A stretch of DNA of 64,000 nucleotides, taken from assembly GCF_027744825.2 (NCBI RefSeq), contig NC_071336.1:22962501-23026500 (forward strand), given 5' to 3'. Made by a program: the position numbers and the translations under genes. The DNA is from Synchiropus splendidus. Its lineage: Eukaryota > Chordata > Actinopteri > Syngnathiformes > Callionymidae. Below the pieces are notes generated by a model. The model was not told where the DNA came from. It made no database searches and saw nothing but the letters and a program-made list of their open reading frames with translations. This document shows, in pieces, positions 14,401 to 28,300 of this stretch (positions are counted from its first letter, which is position 1; every line of letters begins with the position of its first letter).

Positions 14401-17400
14401 TGCAACACTATTTGCCGTCTACTACTACTCTGACAATCCTCAGCATACAATGTATATATATATATATAGAGAGAGAGAGCAAGAGAGAGAGAGAGATTTT
14501 TGTCATTCATGTTAAATTTACTTACAATGCTTTGTATTTCCCCTTAGATGGCTTCAGTGCAGTCAGTAAATAATGTATGAATCGTGATGTATTGTGGATG
14601 AAAAATCCTTGGAATACATGGGTAATTCCTGTATTGTGATAATATAATTTTGAATGATTCATTTTAACCTAACATCAAACATACATACATCTCTTTCATC
14701 TCAACATGTATTGAGCGAAAAGGAGCACAGAAAACAAAACAGTTCTTTCTGTAATAGCACAAATGCTGATCACTTAAACAATGTGAAGGGTTGTCAATGT
14801 TTTTGACTCTGTTGTTACACTTCGTTTGAGCATTATTTGCTGACTTCTGAATGTGTAACTGTCGGTCAATACTCACTTGGGTAATGCGGCAGTGGGCATA
14901 TTTTGCCTCCTATTGATGTCTAGTATTAAAACAGTGTACAAAAATCAGCAATTGCATGGCTGTGTAGTTTGACACTCCTACTTTCATCAACCTCCAGAAT
15001 CTGTGCGTTTGAATCAAGCGGCAAGGCCGACAGCCATCGACGTCAACTTCTAGTACCGCGATCGCAAATTCATCCGTCACTGACTTGTATTTCAGAATCC
15101 ACTGACAGACAACATATTTTGCTCCTGAACCTATTCTAGGACATCACTTCCACTCCATGAATAAATCTCAGCTGTAAATGAAACACAGTTATGAGCCGCT
15201 TCACATCACAGCCCTTCAGACAGATGAGTGTATGGATGAGTGTCCATCAAGAGCTATGAGGTTTTCGCTTTAAGAGGACACCAGGGAATTTGGCCCAGAA
15301 TGCAGTTCCACTTCATCTTGCACCTTAATTCATAGTGATGGATTTTGTAAATGTGTTCCACTAGGTGTGTGTGTGTGTGTGTGCATCATTGTGCGCCTTC
15401 TATCTTTTTTCATTGATCAGCCCGCTAAATGCTCTCCTCCCACTTTCCTCTGACAATGCCCCAGAGAAACAACAGCAAGGACACAGAGGCTCGCAGAGAG
15501 GCAATATCTGCTCCATGTAAATTAGGATATTGTTAAACTAACTGCATGAGATCACACTAAATTGGTATTCACCCGTTTAAGTCAAGCAAACAAGCTTCAT
15601 GAAGTCTTTATCCAGATGAAATGTAATGTTTACGCAGCTTATGACTGACCGTCTTGGCAAATTGGATGTGACATCTATGCTTGTGTGGGGATTGTTTGGA
15701 GTGGAAACGTTCCTGATGGAACCGGGAGTCGTCCCTGGACATCACAGGTGTTTAAATGCCGTCCAGTTGACAGACACATTCCATCCAGGTTCCATTTGGG
15801 CAACCATGCAATAAATCAACACAGCGTCACCCGCCGACCACTCAATACTGCACACAGGCTGAGCGGCAGATACACATACATAAAGGGACAGAGCAGAAAT
15901 ACTTGTGCTGAGCCGCTACAATGAGGACGGAGATGGGTAATTGGAGAGTATGATCGTTTTCCAGATAGTGTTTCATTTCAATGTCATGGAATTATAGCGA
16001 CATTAGACTCCTCGTTCCATTGTCACAGTCATTGGGCTGCTGTTCCCAACGACCCTGGGGATCAGAGGTTCACATTGATTTGTATTATGTCATAGAAAGT
16101 TGGAAAAAAAAGACCAAAAAAACAGGCCATTGATAAAAACAAATCTGCAGCAGAGAGTAGACCTCTCAACAATGTTGGACCATCCCAAATAATGCAATAA
16201 ATTGTGGGTTATGCTCAATAATTTAAGTGTGATACACCCTGCTAGATGGTCACATCATCAAGGACACTTTATTGGGTAACTACACTGGTCATTATCATTT
16301 GACTCTGATCAAGAAAGTCTCCTCTCATCGGCATTTGCCTGGATCTGGTCCGAGCCAGACAAACCTACAAAGTTATCAATTCAACACTGTTTTGTTTTTG
16401 GCCTGTGGGAAGAAACCAGAGTGCCTAGCGCAAAACCACACAAGCGCAGTTAACGTCACCAATATGATTAAAAAAATAATTGAAGTTGAACAAATATTTC
16501 AGAAAATGTGAATTTCATACACACGTACAGTAATGTCCGGACTACAAGCTAATTTTTTCTTGCTGTCTGAACCGTGTGGTTTATACAGCGACGGCTTAAG
16601 AGCGTCATGATGCCAAAATATTGAACCTTGTCACAACAAACTGATGAAATCACAAGCGTTTTGTGGACCATGAAGTGCTTCGCCAACAGAGCTTTACTGT
16701 AAATAAAAGATGTGAAGAGTTCATGATTCAAGCTAAGTCAGTCCTGATGCTGGACCCCGTTTTCAAAACTAGTGAACAAGTGATGCACTACTGACCTTTC
16801 TACGGCAAGATCTACTTTCAATCTTAAAGTTAGTGGGTGTGGCAAATATTCCGGGGCGCTCTATAGTCTGGAATTCACGGTAATCTATAAACATCTGAGT
16901 CATCAGGGTTGGATTAATACAGGCCAACCGCGACACGTAGCCCTTGCTGTACTTGTATAGTACTGTTGTCTCTGCATCACATTCGGAAACATCCTAAATC
17001 TGTCGACTGCAGCACATAGACTTCAGGACATTTTCTGATGAAATATCCATGTAACATTTTTCCAAGTAATTAATCTCTAGACATACAAAATCCTTCATTT
17101 GCGTCGTACAATTTTACCCACATTGGAGAGGACAATACGAATTATTTATGTTGCTATTAAAACATGAGTCTGTTTTTTTTTTTTTTTGGCACAGCTTGCG
17201 TTTTGTCAATGCATAGAAATCTCATTTTAATGTTCTCGGAGCAATTCCGATTAAGGTCGGGTTTTAGGTTTGATTAAATGTTAAAGGGTTTTGCATCAGC
17301 CGCAGTTTGCCCGGAGTTCAGATGTGTGAAGCAACCGAAATGATAGTATTTTCCCCTTGTAAACGAACAGATAGGATTATCTGGCAGGGATTAGACAGCA

Positions 17401-20400
17401 ACTGAATAGTTTATCTGAGGGCAGAGAGAATCGGTTCATGTAAGAAAACAGCCTGTCCACCTTTGTTTTGAAGCATCAGTTTTCAATCTCGGTACAGACA
17501 GGAGTAACCAACGACCACAATACAAGTCAGACTACAGAAATATAAGTCATGTAAACTTATCCTCGTTGAGGACACAATACATGCTTCTTTTATACTTACT
17601 ACTACCACACACTCCGAGTCCCTTATCTAACAATTTCCAAGCTAGAGCAGATCCAATGAAGGGCACACAAACCCTATATCGCTCAAAGTATTTTTAGAGG
17701 ACGTGGTTACTATACCCTTTCCCTTCAATATCAGTGTAACTCAAGTGATGCATGACTGACTCGATTAGCTTTTGATCCCTGAGTTGGTATAAATATTCGT
17801 TCCAATCTAGACAGTAGCGAATGGTAAATGGTGTATTGCAGTCACAGTGTGCATGTAAAGCGTCCACCGCCCTCAGACTTCGAGATGAATCATTTATCGT
17901 GCTTATGATGGGACCGATACTCGCCTTGTGCACCTCTCGGATCGGCCCGCTCTCTGTAATGTAAAGCTCTGCACTCACTTCACTCAATCTTAATCATCAG
18001 CACCTATTTGCTTTTTTTCCCCGTGTAAACAGGTCATCCATCTTCTCCTTCATTTACAAGCATGACCCTAATTCACTCAATCACTTACTGGAGCTTTAGA
18101 GAGTGTCTAAACAACCTTGTATTATGCCCTCAATCAATTGCCAAAGCCTCTAAAGCCTGTAATTGACCATTTGGATTCTAACAATTCAACACCCAGTCAG
18201 ATGGAATCAACAGCGGCCTGCCAAGTCCTGCCTCAGCTCAGGTGGCCTTTAGATTTGAAGATCATGACAGACAGCTGCACTGTTGCAGGTGCATTTATGC
18301 GCACAGCATCCAATAGTTGCTATTTATTTCAGACCACTTAGAGTTTAGAGAAAAAAAATATGGCTGAAATCTAACTGAACAATTGAAATGTCTAGTAGTT
18401 ACTGAACTAAAGCATCAAACATCCTAAAGTATTCTTGCTCACAGATTTGCAAAGCAATAGCTGAGACGGAGAGATGCTGATACTGAAACTAGAGAGGGTA
18501 ACGCAAGCTTGGTATTTTCAGATGGTTGTAGCAGTCATCAAAAATATACTGGATATTCTCAACAAATACCCTGGTCTGGGTGGGAGTTGAAAAGAATGAT
18601 ATTTTTTAGATATACTTAGGTACAACGGAGGGTTCTGCGCCCCGTACCAACCAAAGATGGGACATCAGAGTCTCCTTTTTCCTGGAACTCTTTCTCTTTA
18701 GATGGAATCATCCAATCTATTGAGTGAATTGTGTAAATTGGGTGACGGCAAGACTAGTGTCTCCTTTGCATGTGTAATCCCTTTGAAAAAAAAAAAAGAC
18801 GACGACACATTTTTAGGAAATGAGGTCAAGAGTGTCACAGAATTGCTGTTTTGTTCCTCAGAAGAATTGACCACGGCATTTCATGGCATCAGCTGATGAC
18901 GCCACAGTGCTCGCTCCAACATATTTCCTGACATGCAGTAGATTGGAGATGAGAGATGAAAGGAGGCGCTGTGTGTGATTTGGTATCTCATTCAAGGATG
19001 TTAATTCTCCCTGACTCGCATTGAGAGCGAAGCACGCGCCTTTGATTGCTGTGCAGCCAGACCAACGTGCTTAATCCCAGAGGGACTTTGATTTTGAGTA
19101 CATGAAGGCAGGAGAGCAGCTACGGAGTGATTTGAATGTGAAAAAAGCAAACAAACTGAGGTAATATTACTGATTCCATTCAGTTATTATATTAAAAATC
19201 AACATATTTTCACACCCATAATTCACCAGACGAGATGATATAGGCAGAGAAGACACGACAGAGCACACAGTACATGACATATTTGTGCCAGTTATTAAGA
19301 ATGTGTTCCATGGGAAATACAAGTGCACTATGCAAAACTGACAGTAAAGATTATCACCACTTAAAAGGACCAACAAGTTAACTGCAACATGACCTGACAT
19401 CACTACCAGAGACACTTATACTAAATAAATGCATCATAACTGCAGAAAAATTCAGACCTGCAACTAACATGTTCATGACTGGTGCAGTTCTTTCAAATTC
19501 AGTCAAATTAGTCGGATTAAAATGAAATTAAACATCATTAAATTGAGTCTAACGTCCTTTGCTGGAACTAAATTTCAACTGCAGATTGTCAACTGCCCAA
19601 CAGAAAGACCATGTTCCAAAGCAGCAGTTTTCCAAACCCCATAAAAAGCACTCCATTCACTGGATTGGCTGGCAATTAGTTATGGATTTTAGCATTACGC
19701 TGCTGCTCATTGAGATAAGAGCCAGGCCTTCATGTCCTCCTCGTAGTAAAACTGCCAGATGAGATAAAACAAATGTGTTGCACTACTGTGAAAGGGAATC
19801 TGCTCCATCTGATAAACAATTAAACGATTTACAAATATACACAGATCTCAATCGCCGTAACCAAGCAGACACAGATCATAAAATCGCATTTTGTGCGACT
19901 ATTAAAGCCAAACATGAGCACTATCACACACCATCCATCAAAATCCCAGCCACAGTCGAGCAGCTCAATTGGCAGCCTGCAGTATCCAGCGCAGCACCGA
20001 CGCAGTTATTGATTGTTACTCTGTATTTTGCTGAGACAGATGTTCCTCTTCCCAGGATGATACTCTGCCTCTCGGCTAGTGGCTCCTCGCTCTCGCTGTT
20101 TGCTTTTTCTCTCGTGCCTCCTCTCTTCTCCAGTAGCTGTCACTGATACAGGCGCGCTCATATTTGCTAATGTCATCTCATAATTAATACCCTCTAACAC
20201 TGCCATTTCACTCCAGACTGCTGCTTCTTTTCTCATGTTGCCGTCATTGGCTTCCCCCCCATTTATGTCACACTGCTCTTTTCTTTCTCAGTCATTTCTT
20301 TGACCTGGAATCTACCGATTAATTCCCTTTGGTGCGAGTCAGTCCATTTCCGTTGAGTACAGTGTGCACCCTTCATCTTCCCAGAAGCACCGCTCGCCAT

Positions 20401-23400
20401 TTGCCTGCTTGGAAAACCATCTGTGATGCGGAGGGCACAACACACTTCCACAAGCTATGGAATTGGAGAGAATTAGACGGAAACAATTGGATTTACTCCT
20501 CATATTAAAAGCAATTTCAGGAGTTACTGAAAGAGTAAAATATCAAATTTCCTCCTTGTTGTTCAGCATATTTCAGATAAACTGGGTAAGAACTTAACTA
20601 TTTTGAACATTGCAGGCATGCAAAGAGGTTCTCAGTGAACTCCTCTGTCGTGGAACGCAACAGTAACAGGAAAGCCCAACAGAGAGCTCTGCAGATGGTT
20701 TGGAGTGAAACACCTTCTGCTCAAAGCCGGCAGGATGGAGGGGCTGATGGTGCACTTGTGTCAAAATAGGGGACTTTCAGACTCCATTACCGTCCAGGGG
20801 GAACAGACAAAAAGTGTGGACGACTGCAAAAAGGACAGTCTCCATCTTAACACACTGGATATATCACAGACAATGTATGTGCATCTTTCAAGTCCACATG
20901 ATTCTGCCTAAAATGAGTGAGTTCTTTCAAGGTGATCAGCAGAATAGTTATGATCTACAACTGTTCGTTCAATGGTGTGTCAGGAATTAAATCACCTTCA
21001 AGTGAGTATTTCTACAGTTTAAAAAAACAACATTAAAAATAGAAGACAGCGCAAACTGCCAAACCACATGTTTCCACCTATCTTGCTTTTTAATTTATCT
21101 ATTTATGATTTATTATTTACCTGATATCTTTGCCCTCACTATTACAGTATTTGCCATGCACTTAGCAGAACAAAAAAAACCCAAACAAAACAGGTGAAAG
21201 AGTGGCAGTAGCAGGCGTTAAACTTGTTTCAAAGACTCATTTTCATTCGAACCACATCATTGTAGGAGTGACGACTCGGGCCATTGTGACAGGTCAAGGC
21301 GCTGCTTCTTGTTTTGCCCTTTCTAACACATCCATATTGAAGTGTGTCTGTTTTTTTTGGGGTTATGCTGTTTACAAACAAACAAAAACAGAGGAACAGA
21401 ACCCTAATAAATAACATCCACAGATTACCACCAATAACTTCACAGCACAGTTGATTCAGTGACAGTCCATTGTACATCAGTGCACACCAACTTTATATAC
21501 CAATATTTGAAAGCCAGATCACAAACATCATGACTGTTTTTCTGGATGAAACACAGTGTATCTCATCACCATTTTATTTTGATAACACTGTTATTCCTAA
21601 ATGCTGAGCGCCATGTTCTTAATCCCGAAAGCCCGATGCCACGTGTTGTCATATCGCTATAACCACTTCATACCTTTTGAACTTGTCCACAGAGATTTAC
21701 TGTGTTACTAGAAGGCTCTCTCATTTCCTGACAAGTCAACTATGACCTGTTGAGTAATTTGGTTGGGGGACCAAGCGCTGGAGCAGATTAACCAACTGTA
21801 ATCTCTTCATCTGGCACTGTCGACTCTGTTACCACAAGTGTACTTCATTTCACTGATTTCACTGGCAACCGAAGCAGAAAAGAAAAACCTCTTTGAAAGA
21901 TGGGAACGAAGAGTTAGAATTGTAAACTAGAGTGACAGAGATGTAACAAGCATCCTCGTCATGCCAGAACATCACATGTCCTGCTGGTCACACACTCGAA
22001 TTCCCTCCACCTTTCCTCTACCACCTCAATCTTCTCAACTCCAACAAGTGGTGATTCACATCAAAGCGCCACAAGGCCAACAAGTGTTTTTTTTCTTTTA
22101 TAAGCACTGAATGAATCAAATATATTCTCTTTCAGTAGAGATCAATAAATTATGCTCATCCAAAATAACAATGCAAAGACTCACACAATTTTAATTTGTA
22201 GTGCCAATAAATGGAAAAGTGAAGAAGTCTACCATACCGAATTCTAATCCAAGATAGGGATAATTCAAACAAATTAAATGTGTGATGTCGAAAACAGGGG
22301 TAAAAGAAAAACAGTTGGGTAAGTCACGTTGTTGGAAGGAGCTACGGATTCTAAGAAAAACAAAGAGACAGACAGGAGGCAAAAGTCAGGAAGACGTCCT
22401 CCCTCCTTAGTTGGACATGTAATAAATAAATCAGACCACAGGATTAACAGATTAAATTCCAAATCCAGTTTCAATTCATGTTTGACTGAGGACATAAAAA
22501 CATGGCTTGGACGTTGGCATGACAAACACATGCATGCCAGGATAACAGGACAGTCGAGGAGTCCCTCACCGGAAGGTTGCATGGCACTGGCAAACACAAG
22601 TGGCTGATAAATTACAGACACCGTGCATCTCCCTTCTTTCTCCTACTGTATGTGTTGGTAGCAGTCAAGCAGCTACGTGGAGCTAGAACCTTAAACACAA
22701 CAGTGCTGAGACACAGAACGACCCTGACAGCAGAGCACCCCACGATAGTGAGTTTGTGTGTTACAACAAGGGCCTGACACCGGCCACACACTTTGATTGG
22801 TGAGATGTTGACAGTACATCATACGACCGCTGTCCGTTTGACATTTCTAATTCGTGAATGATAGCAAGGAGATGAAGGCATGTGAGGAAGTGGGAGAGTT
22901 CCCTCACCCCCTCTGTTCTGCACGAAGAGACAGGGAATACAAGAGGGGAAGAGAATGACAGGACAGCAGGGAGGGGATTTGGCACATTGACAGAAGACTC
23001 TCACCCTTATAAACACACATTTCTTTCCAAAACCACAGAGGACGCATTTACCTAGAAGCCATTTGGAATGCAAATGTGGCCTGACTCCTGCAAGGTTCAT
23101 TTTTTTGTTGTAGTTTCTTATAAGCCTTGTCAACGTGGAGAAAGGGAGTGTTTCTCTGCAACGTTTAATGGTGACGCATCACACAAAAATGCTAAAGTAT
23201 AACACTTGGCATTTCATTTTGGAAACCTATATCAATATCAGTGAGTCAGACACAATATTTCTTTCTAGTTTCTATTTTTTATATAGATATATATATATAT
23301 ATCTAAAACTACAATCATCATGGCGTGTCACACATGCATGGGCATGCGGGCATCTATACACTTATGAACTCTGGTACATTGCCTCAGTAGACCACTTGAG

Positions 23401-25297
23401 AAACTAAAGTACAAGCTCATTTCAAATTTTAATGAAGCCTTTACAATTATGAGCAACACAACACAGAGCCAAGACGGATGTAACTGTCCACTTGGCAGCA
23501 ATCTTTCTGTCTGAGACGATGACCCTGATGCACAACACATGTCCGTGTGGTCGCATGTCAGGGCTGTCATATGCACAATGACAGCAGCATCTGTACACAG
23601 AGGTTTATACACATAATCCCCATAATCTATATGTACAGCTGCATTAGACGACAACAGATGTTCACGCACACGAGTCGGAGAAATGGCATCTTAAATGAGC
23701 TCAAAATGTACACCATTGTTGTTCATGTCAATACTCGGCAGTGCAAATGAAGAATTTAGAGTCCAATATACATTTTTTTAATTCACCTCAACGAACATTT
23801 TTTTAAACATATGAGTGAGAACGGAGATTCCTCAAATTGGAATGTATGAAGTTCAAGTGGTTCTAAGCAAAGGTTTGAACTTCAGGAAAATGACAGGTGC
23901 ATTCCATTTGTGCTTTGAACAGTCAACTTGTGTGGGATACATTTGTGCAAAGAAGTTTCACAGCTGACGATGACAACCAGCTGTAAGACAACACAGATAC
24001 ACACAAACAACATGATAGTGTCTTGATATTTTAAGCAGGCAATATCAATCACTTTGATGTATGGACATGGACATGGATTCATATTCCTGTCTCATGTTCT
24101 ATAACGGTTCAAAATTGGGTTCTTTATTCAGACGTTGACATCTAATAAGGTTTTGATTCGTTTGAACAGTTTGTAATTAACCAAATCTCTTCATGTGCCG
24201 GGGGAACACAGTGTGTTTTATTAGTGCCGCCAACCTTAACCCCTTCTCATTGTGTTATTTAGAGACTCTGTCAGAACACTGCAGACAGTGTTTCCCCTTT
24301 TAGTTCAACTCAACATCTAGAGACACAAAGCTTCTGTGCGCCAGCGTTCTGCAGCTTGACTTTGTACTGACATGGCATTCTAACATGGTCTGCTGAGTCA
24401 TGTGCCATTGTGAGGTCAGGGTTGCTGCTCCAATAAGGGTTTCACTTTCCACTGCAGACAGAAATGAGTGTGGTGGAAAGGTTGCTCGGAAGTTTAACTG
24501 TGGAAGACTCAGACAGGTTATGGCAACAGACTCTTCTAACCAATGCAATATGCTAAACATTGCGAACACTTCCTCTATGATCTCTCCATGCTTGTGAGGG
24601 CTTCCCCTCGGCATGCCTCCATCTTCTTTCAGCACATCCCAGCAGGAGTTGCCACAGACAGTCAGCCTCCTCCACCTCGATGATCTCGATCATCCCACCT
24701 TTCCTCTTCAACCCGGTACCTACATCACTAACATCCTTCATCCAACATGTCTAGCATGTGCCCAAATCATTTGACCTCCAAAGTTACCTGCATAAACTGT
24801 CTCTCTGATAAACCCTCAGAGATATTGTGGGTGTGCCCTGCAGTACACCCACAATATCACAGGCGGTGGTCCCCGCCTCTCAAGTTAGGTACAGGCTCAT
24901 GCGCCTCCAAGCAACGGTGGGGAAGCAAACAAATGAATTACGATTGAATTTAATATAACGGCTCACGTCCTTGTTTCAGCATCGATCAGAACGTCTTCAA
25001 AGCAATCATGTAACATGGAGGGAGGGTTTTCGCAGCATTGTCCAAGATGTTGACATTTGGGTCACAGCATTGTACAACCGTTTTGGATTATAATTATTCC
25101 ACAAAGACGATGATCTCAGCCGCTCTAGAGAAAAACAATCAGAGCCTTCTTTATGATTCACAAAGGTCCCACAGAACTAAACATAAGTCAGGACTGCTGT
25201 CCATCTCATCTATAATTTTATATATATATATATATAGGGCTTAACTCTGGGCTCCCCAGGCATGAAGGGTGCTTAGGTAGGTGGTGGTGGTGGTAGG

Positions 25298-25392
<95 letters not shown>

Positions 25393-28300
25393 AGATGCCA
25401 TTGTGTGCACAAAAAAATCTGCCATCTATTCAGTCAAACAGCCCAAAGAGAGGAATAAAATAAGGAAGGAAATCAAAGGAGTTGAAAAATGCCTGAGGGC
25501 TAAAAATGTAATTTCGGACAGAGGAAATAATGTCCTTCTGACTAACTAGATAAGCTCTTCATAAAACAAGATCTTTTGATGATGTTTTTCCATTAGTCAT
25601 AGCTGGGACATAATGCTAATTAAAACAAATAAGTTCCATGTTCCAGCTGTGCAAACCACCATTGTGATTATATAGCGTTTCGAATATAAAACATTTGATT
25701 GGATCAGATGTTGCCGCTCAGTGGTCCAGTGTGCATGTCTGTGATTGTGCGCAGGGATTAGGCAGAGCATGGAGATTTTCGTTTCCCACAGCTAAAATCC
25801 AGCTTGACTCAAATCTCAAGCCTTACACACACTAAGACTCTCAAATCATAGGCAGCCTTCTGCTTGCATCATACAGGGCAATATAAATAAATCAACGCTT
25901 TGCTAGAAGGTGCTGACAAAGTAAGTGGTGGAATTGAAGTATCATTTAGAAATCTTTAAAATACACCTTTGTGAATTACTGAGTGTGTACGGTACTTCAC
26001 ACTGATGTAATGTGGTACAATCCAAATTGTGTGGCTTGGGAGGCAAACTGTCCAGTAAAAAAGGGCAACAAAAAGTGCAGTTATATGGAACACAGGCCAG
26101 GCGCCCTATGCTAGCAAGGTGTCTTGTGCCGTGTACTGAAAATTACACAGCATGCTTTTGAGCAGAATAAACTTTTTTTCCCTCATTCCTGTTCTTCCCA
26201 CTTCCCCCTAAAAGCAGGTGCACTGCACTACTGAATCGCCTGGCACCCTGTCACACCCTGCCACACCACCAACGTGTTCCACATTTAAATTCTTCACAAA
26301 GAAAAAGAAAACCAGACAAAGGCCTGCTTTTGAGGGCAGCTGTGTGGTGTCTCCATAAATAATAAAAGATATCGTCTTCTGTCTTTTAGGTCTAGGTCTT
26401 AGCAACACTGGACACACCACCTCAGCTGGCCCCGATTGATGCTTGTTCACGTATGACTTTGTGCTCTAGCAGCACACCACATCACGAGGCTTTCACCGCT
26501 GCGGCTCTCTGTGCCGTTGCCATCCTACTATTCCTCTCCTGTAAGACCAACTGCAGTGAACGCTCTTCAGATTGATTGCTCTGCAAAACCCCACCTCAAC
26601 AGCAAAGGCTTGCTCTTCCTCAGTACTTCTCTCTCCTCTCCTCAAAGTTCTCCTCTCAAATCATCTCTCCCAGGGCAACGTCAGCTCTGGAACAATAATA
26701 AGTCGGAGGGTGGGCCTTGTGAGATGCCACCTGCCAGTCATCTACAGTGGTGAGGAACCCAGATTACATTAACACTTCATCGTCTTGCCTTTTTTGGTCT
26801 TCGCTGACAGCTTCAAATGGCGCAGCATATATTCACTGCAATAGTTTCAGTACCTGATTCTGGCACAAGCTGTGGCAGTTTCTCCCTTGAGCCTTTGAAA
26901 GTCAGCTGAAAATGTCTCATTGCACTAAAAGAAAATGCCAGCGTGATAATGAAGCCCTGGCAGGGCAGATTGGAGGGTCACAGAAGGACATTGTAGATTT
27001 CCTGGACTTGGGGCTTAATGTACTGCGTTGCAGCTCCACCCTCCAGAGTTGTGCACAGATCTCCTCAGTTCATTTTTATCTGGTCAAGGTGTCTTGCTGA
27101 CCGACTGCTTTGTGAGCTCTAATCCTAACCTATTTGGTAGAAACATTATTTCCCCCTTAAACCTCGACCATTCACTTCTCTGGAGCCAATACTGGTCGTG
27201 GCTACGATTTTCTTAGTCAAATCTGTCTCAGTCAACCAAAGTCTTTCCTGAATAACCAATATGATCCACACTGTGGGTCGCTCTTCCAGTGCCCGTCATG
27301 ATTTTCCTTTCTTTGACATCCATACTTTCATCCCAAACCTTCGGGAGGCAGAATAGCCAACAGTCATTACTCAATGGCACAAGTCATTCACTTAGGCTTG
27401 TTATTTTTTACTCATGCACACGTGCCAAACTCGAGGCCTTGGGGGTGAATTTGGCCCGCTGAATCATTTTAAGTGGCCCACAAGAGCCATATAGATTTGA
27501 AAAAGTGCATCACAACTTGCCGCCCAAAGATCCACGTGGATATGACCACCAACATTGACCAGAGCCCGAGCTTTGGCCTTCGACAGCCGATGAAGATGAA
27601 AACTTAATTTCCTCTGTCTCTATTAGGAGCTGTGTGATTGAGTTGGACACCTCTGCCCTAGCAGCTGAAAACAAAAAAAATAATTAAATGGAGGAGGTTA
27701 ATTGCGCTTCATTTGGGGTACTGGGATCTAGAGAGTGCATGTCAACGTCTTAATAAACCACGTCTCCACTTTTAATGTGCTGTACGGCAACATGAAACAA
27801 AGGCTTTTTTTTAAATTGTATGATACGCCTGCCGGTGTACACGAGCTGTTTAATATATGGCTTCGGTTGAACAATGAAGAGGAATGGGAGCTCTTTTGAA
27901 GCCACTCGGTTAAAAGCCTATTGGCATCTTTTCACAAATTGTGGCGAGAAAATCCAATGTCAGCTCAATGAATATTCAGAAAGGAGCTGAGCTCTGGGGG
28001 ACACTGAGCAGCCACTATCATTTATCTGTCACCCTCTCAGCGAGGCTGATTCACAGAAATCTCCCAGTGCTTTGCTATAAAGCCGAATCCCTATTTCCCT
28101 TCCGTCTACTTTTCTGCCAGAAAAAAAAAAACAAAAAACACCCGTGTCTCTGTTATTGATGTACAGTATGCAGTGCTACAGCTACAGTTTTGCTTTGTCT
28201 AACCGTAAACTTTAGACCACAATTTCCTGCATAGTGAAAAAACAGGATCCGGAGGTGGTTGGTGGTCGGCCATGCGCGCCACATTATATAGGAGCTCAGT

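Noticed and set aside
24300..24790. Possible LINE tail on the minus strand ([11 protein letters not shown] words)
   Set aside because: Only a few words fit and the frame cannot be followed, so it is not claimed.
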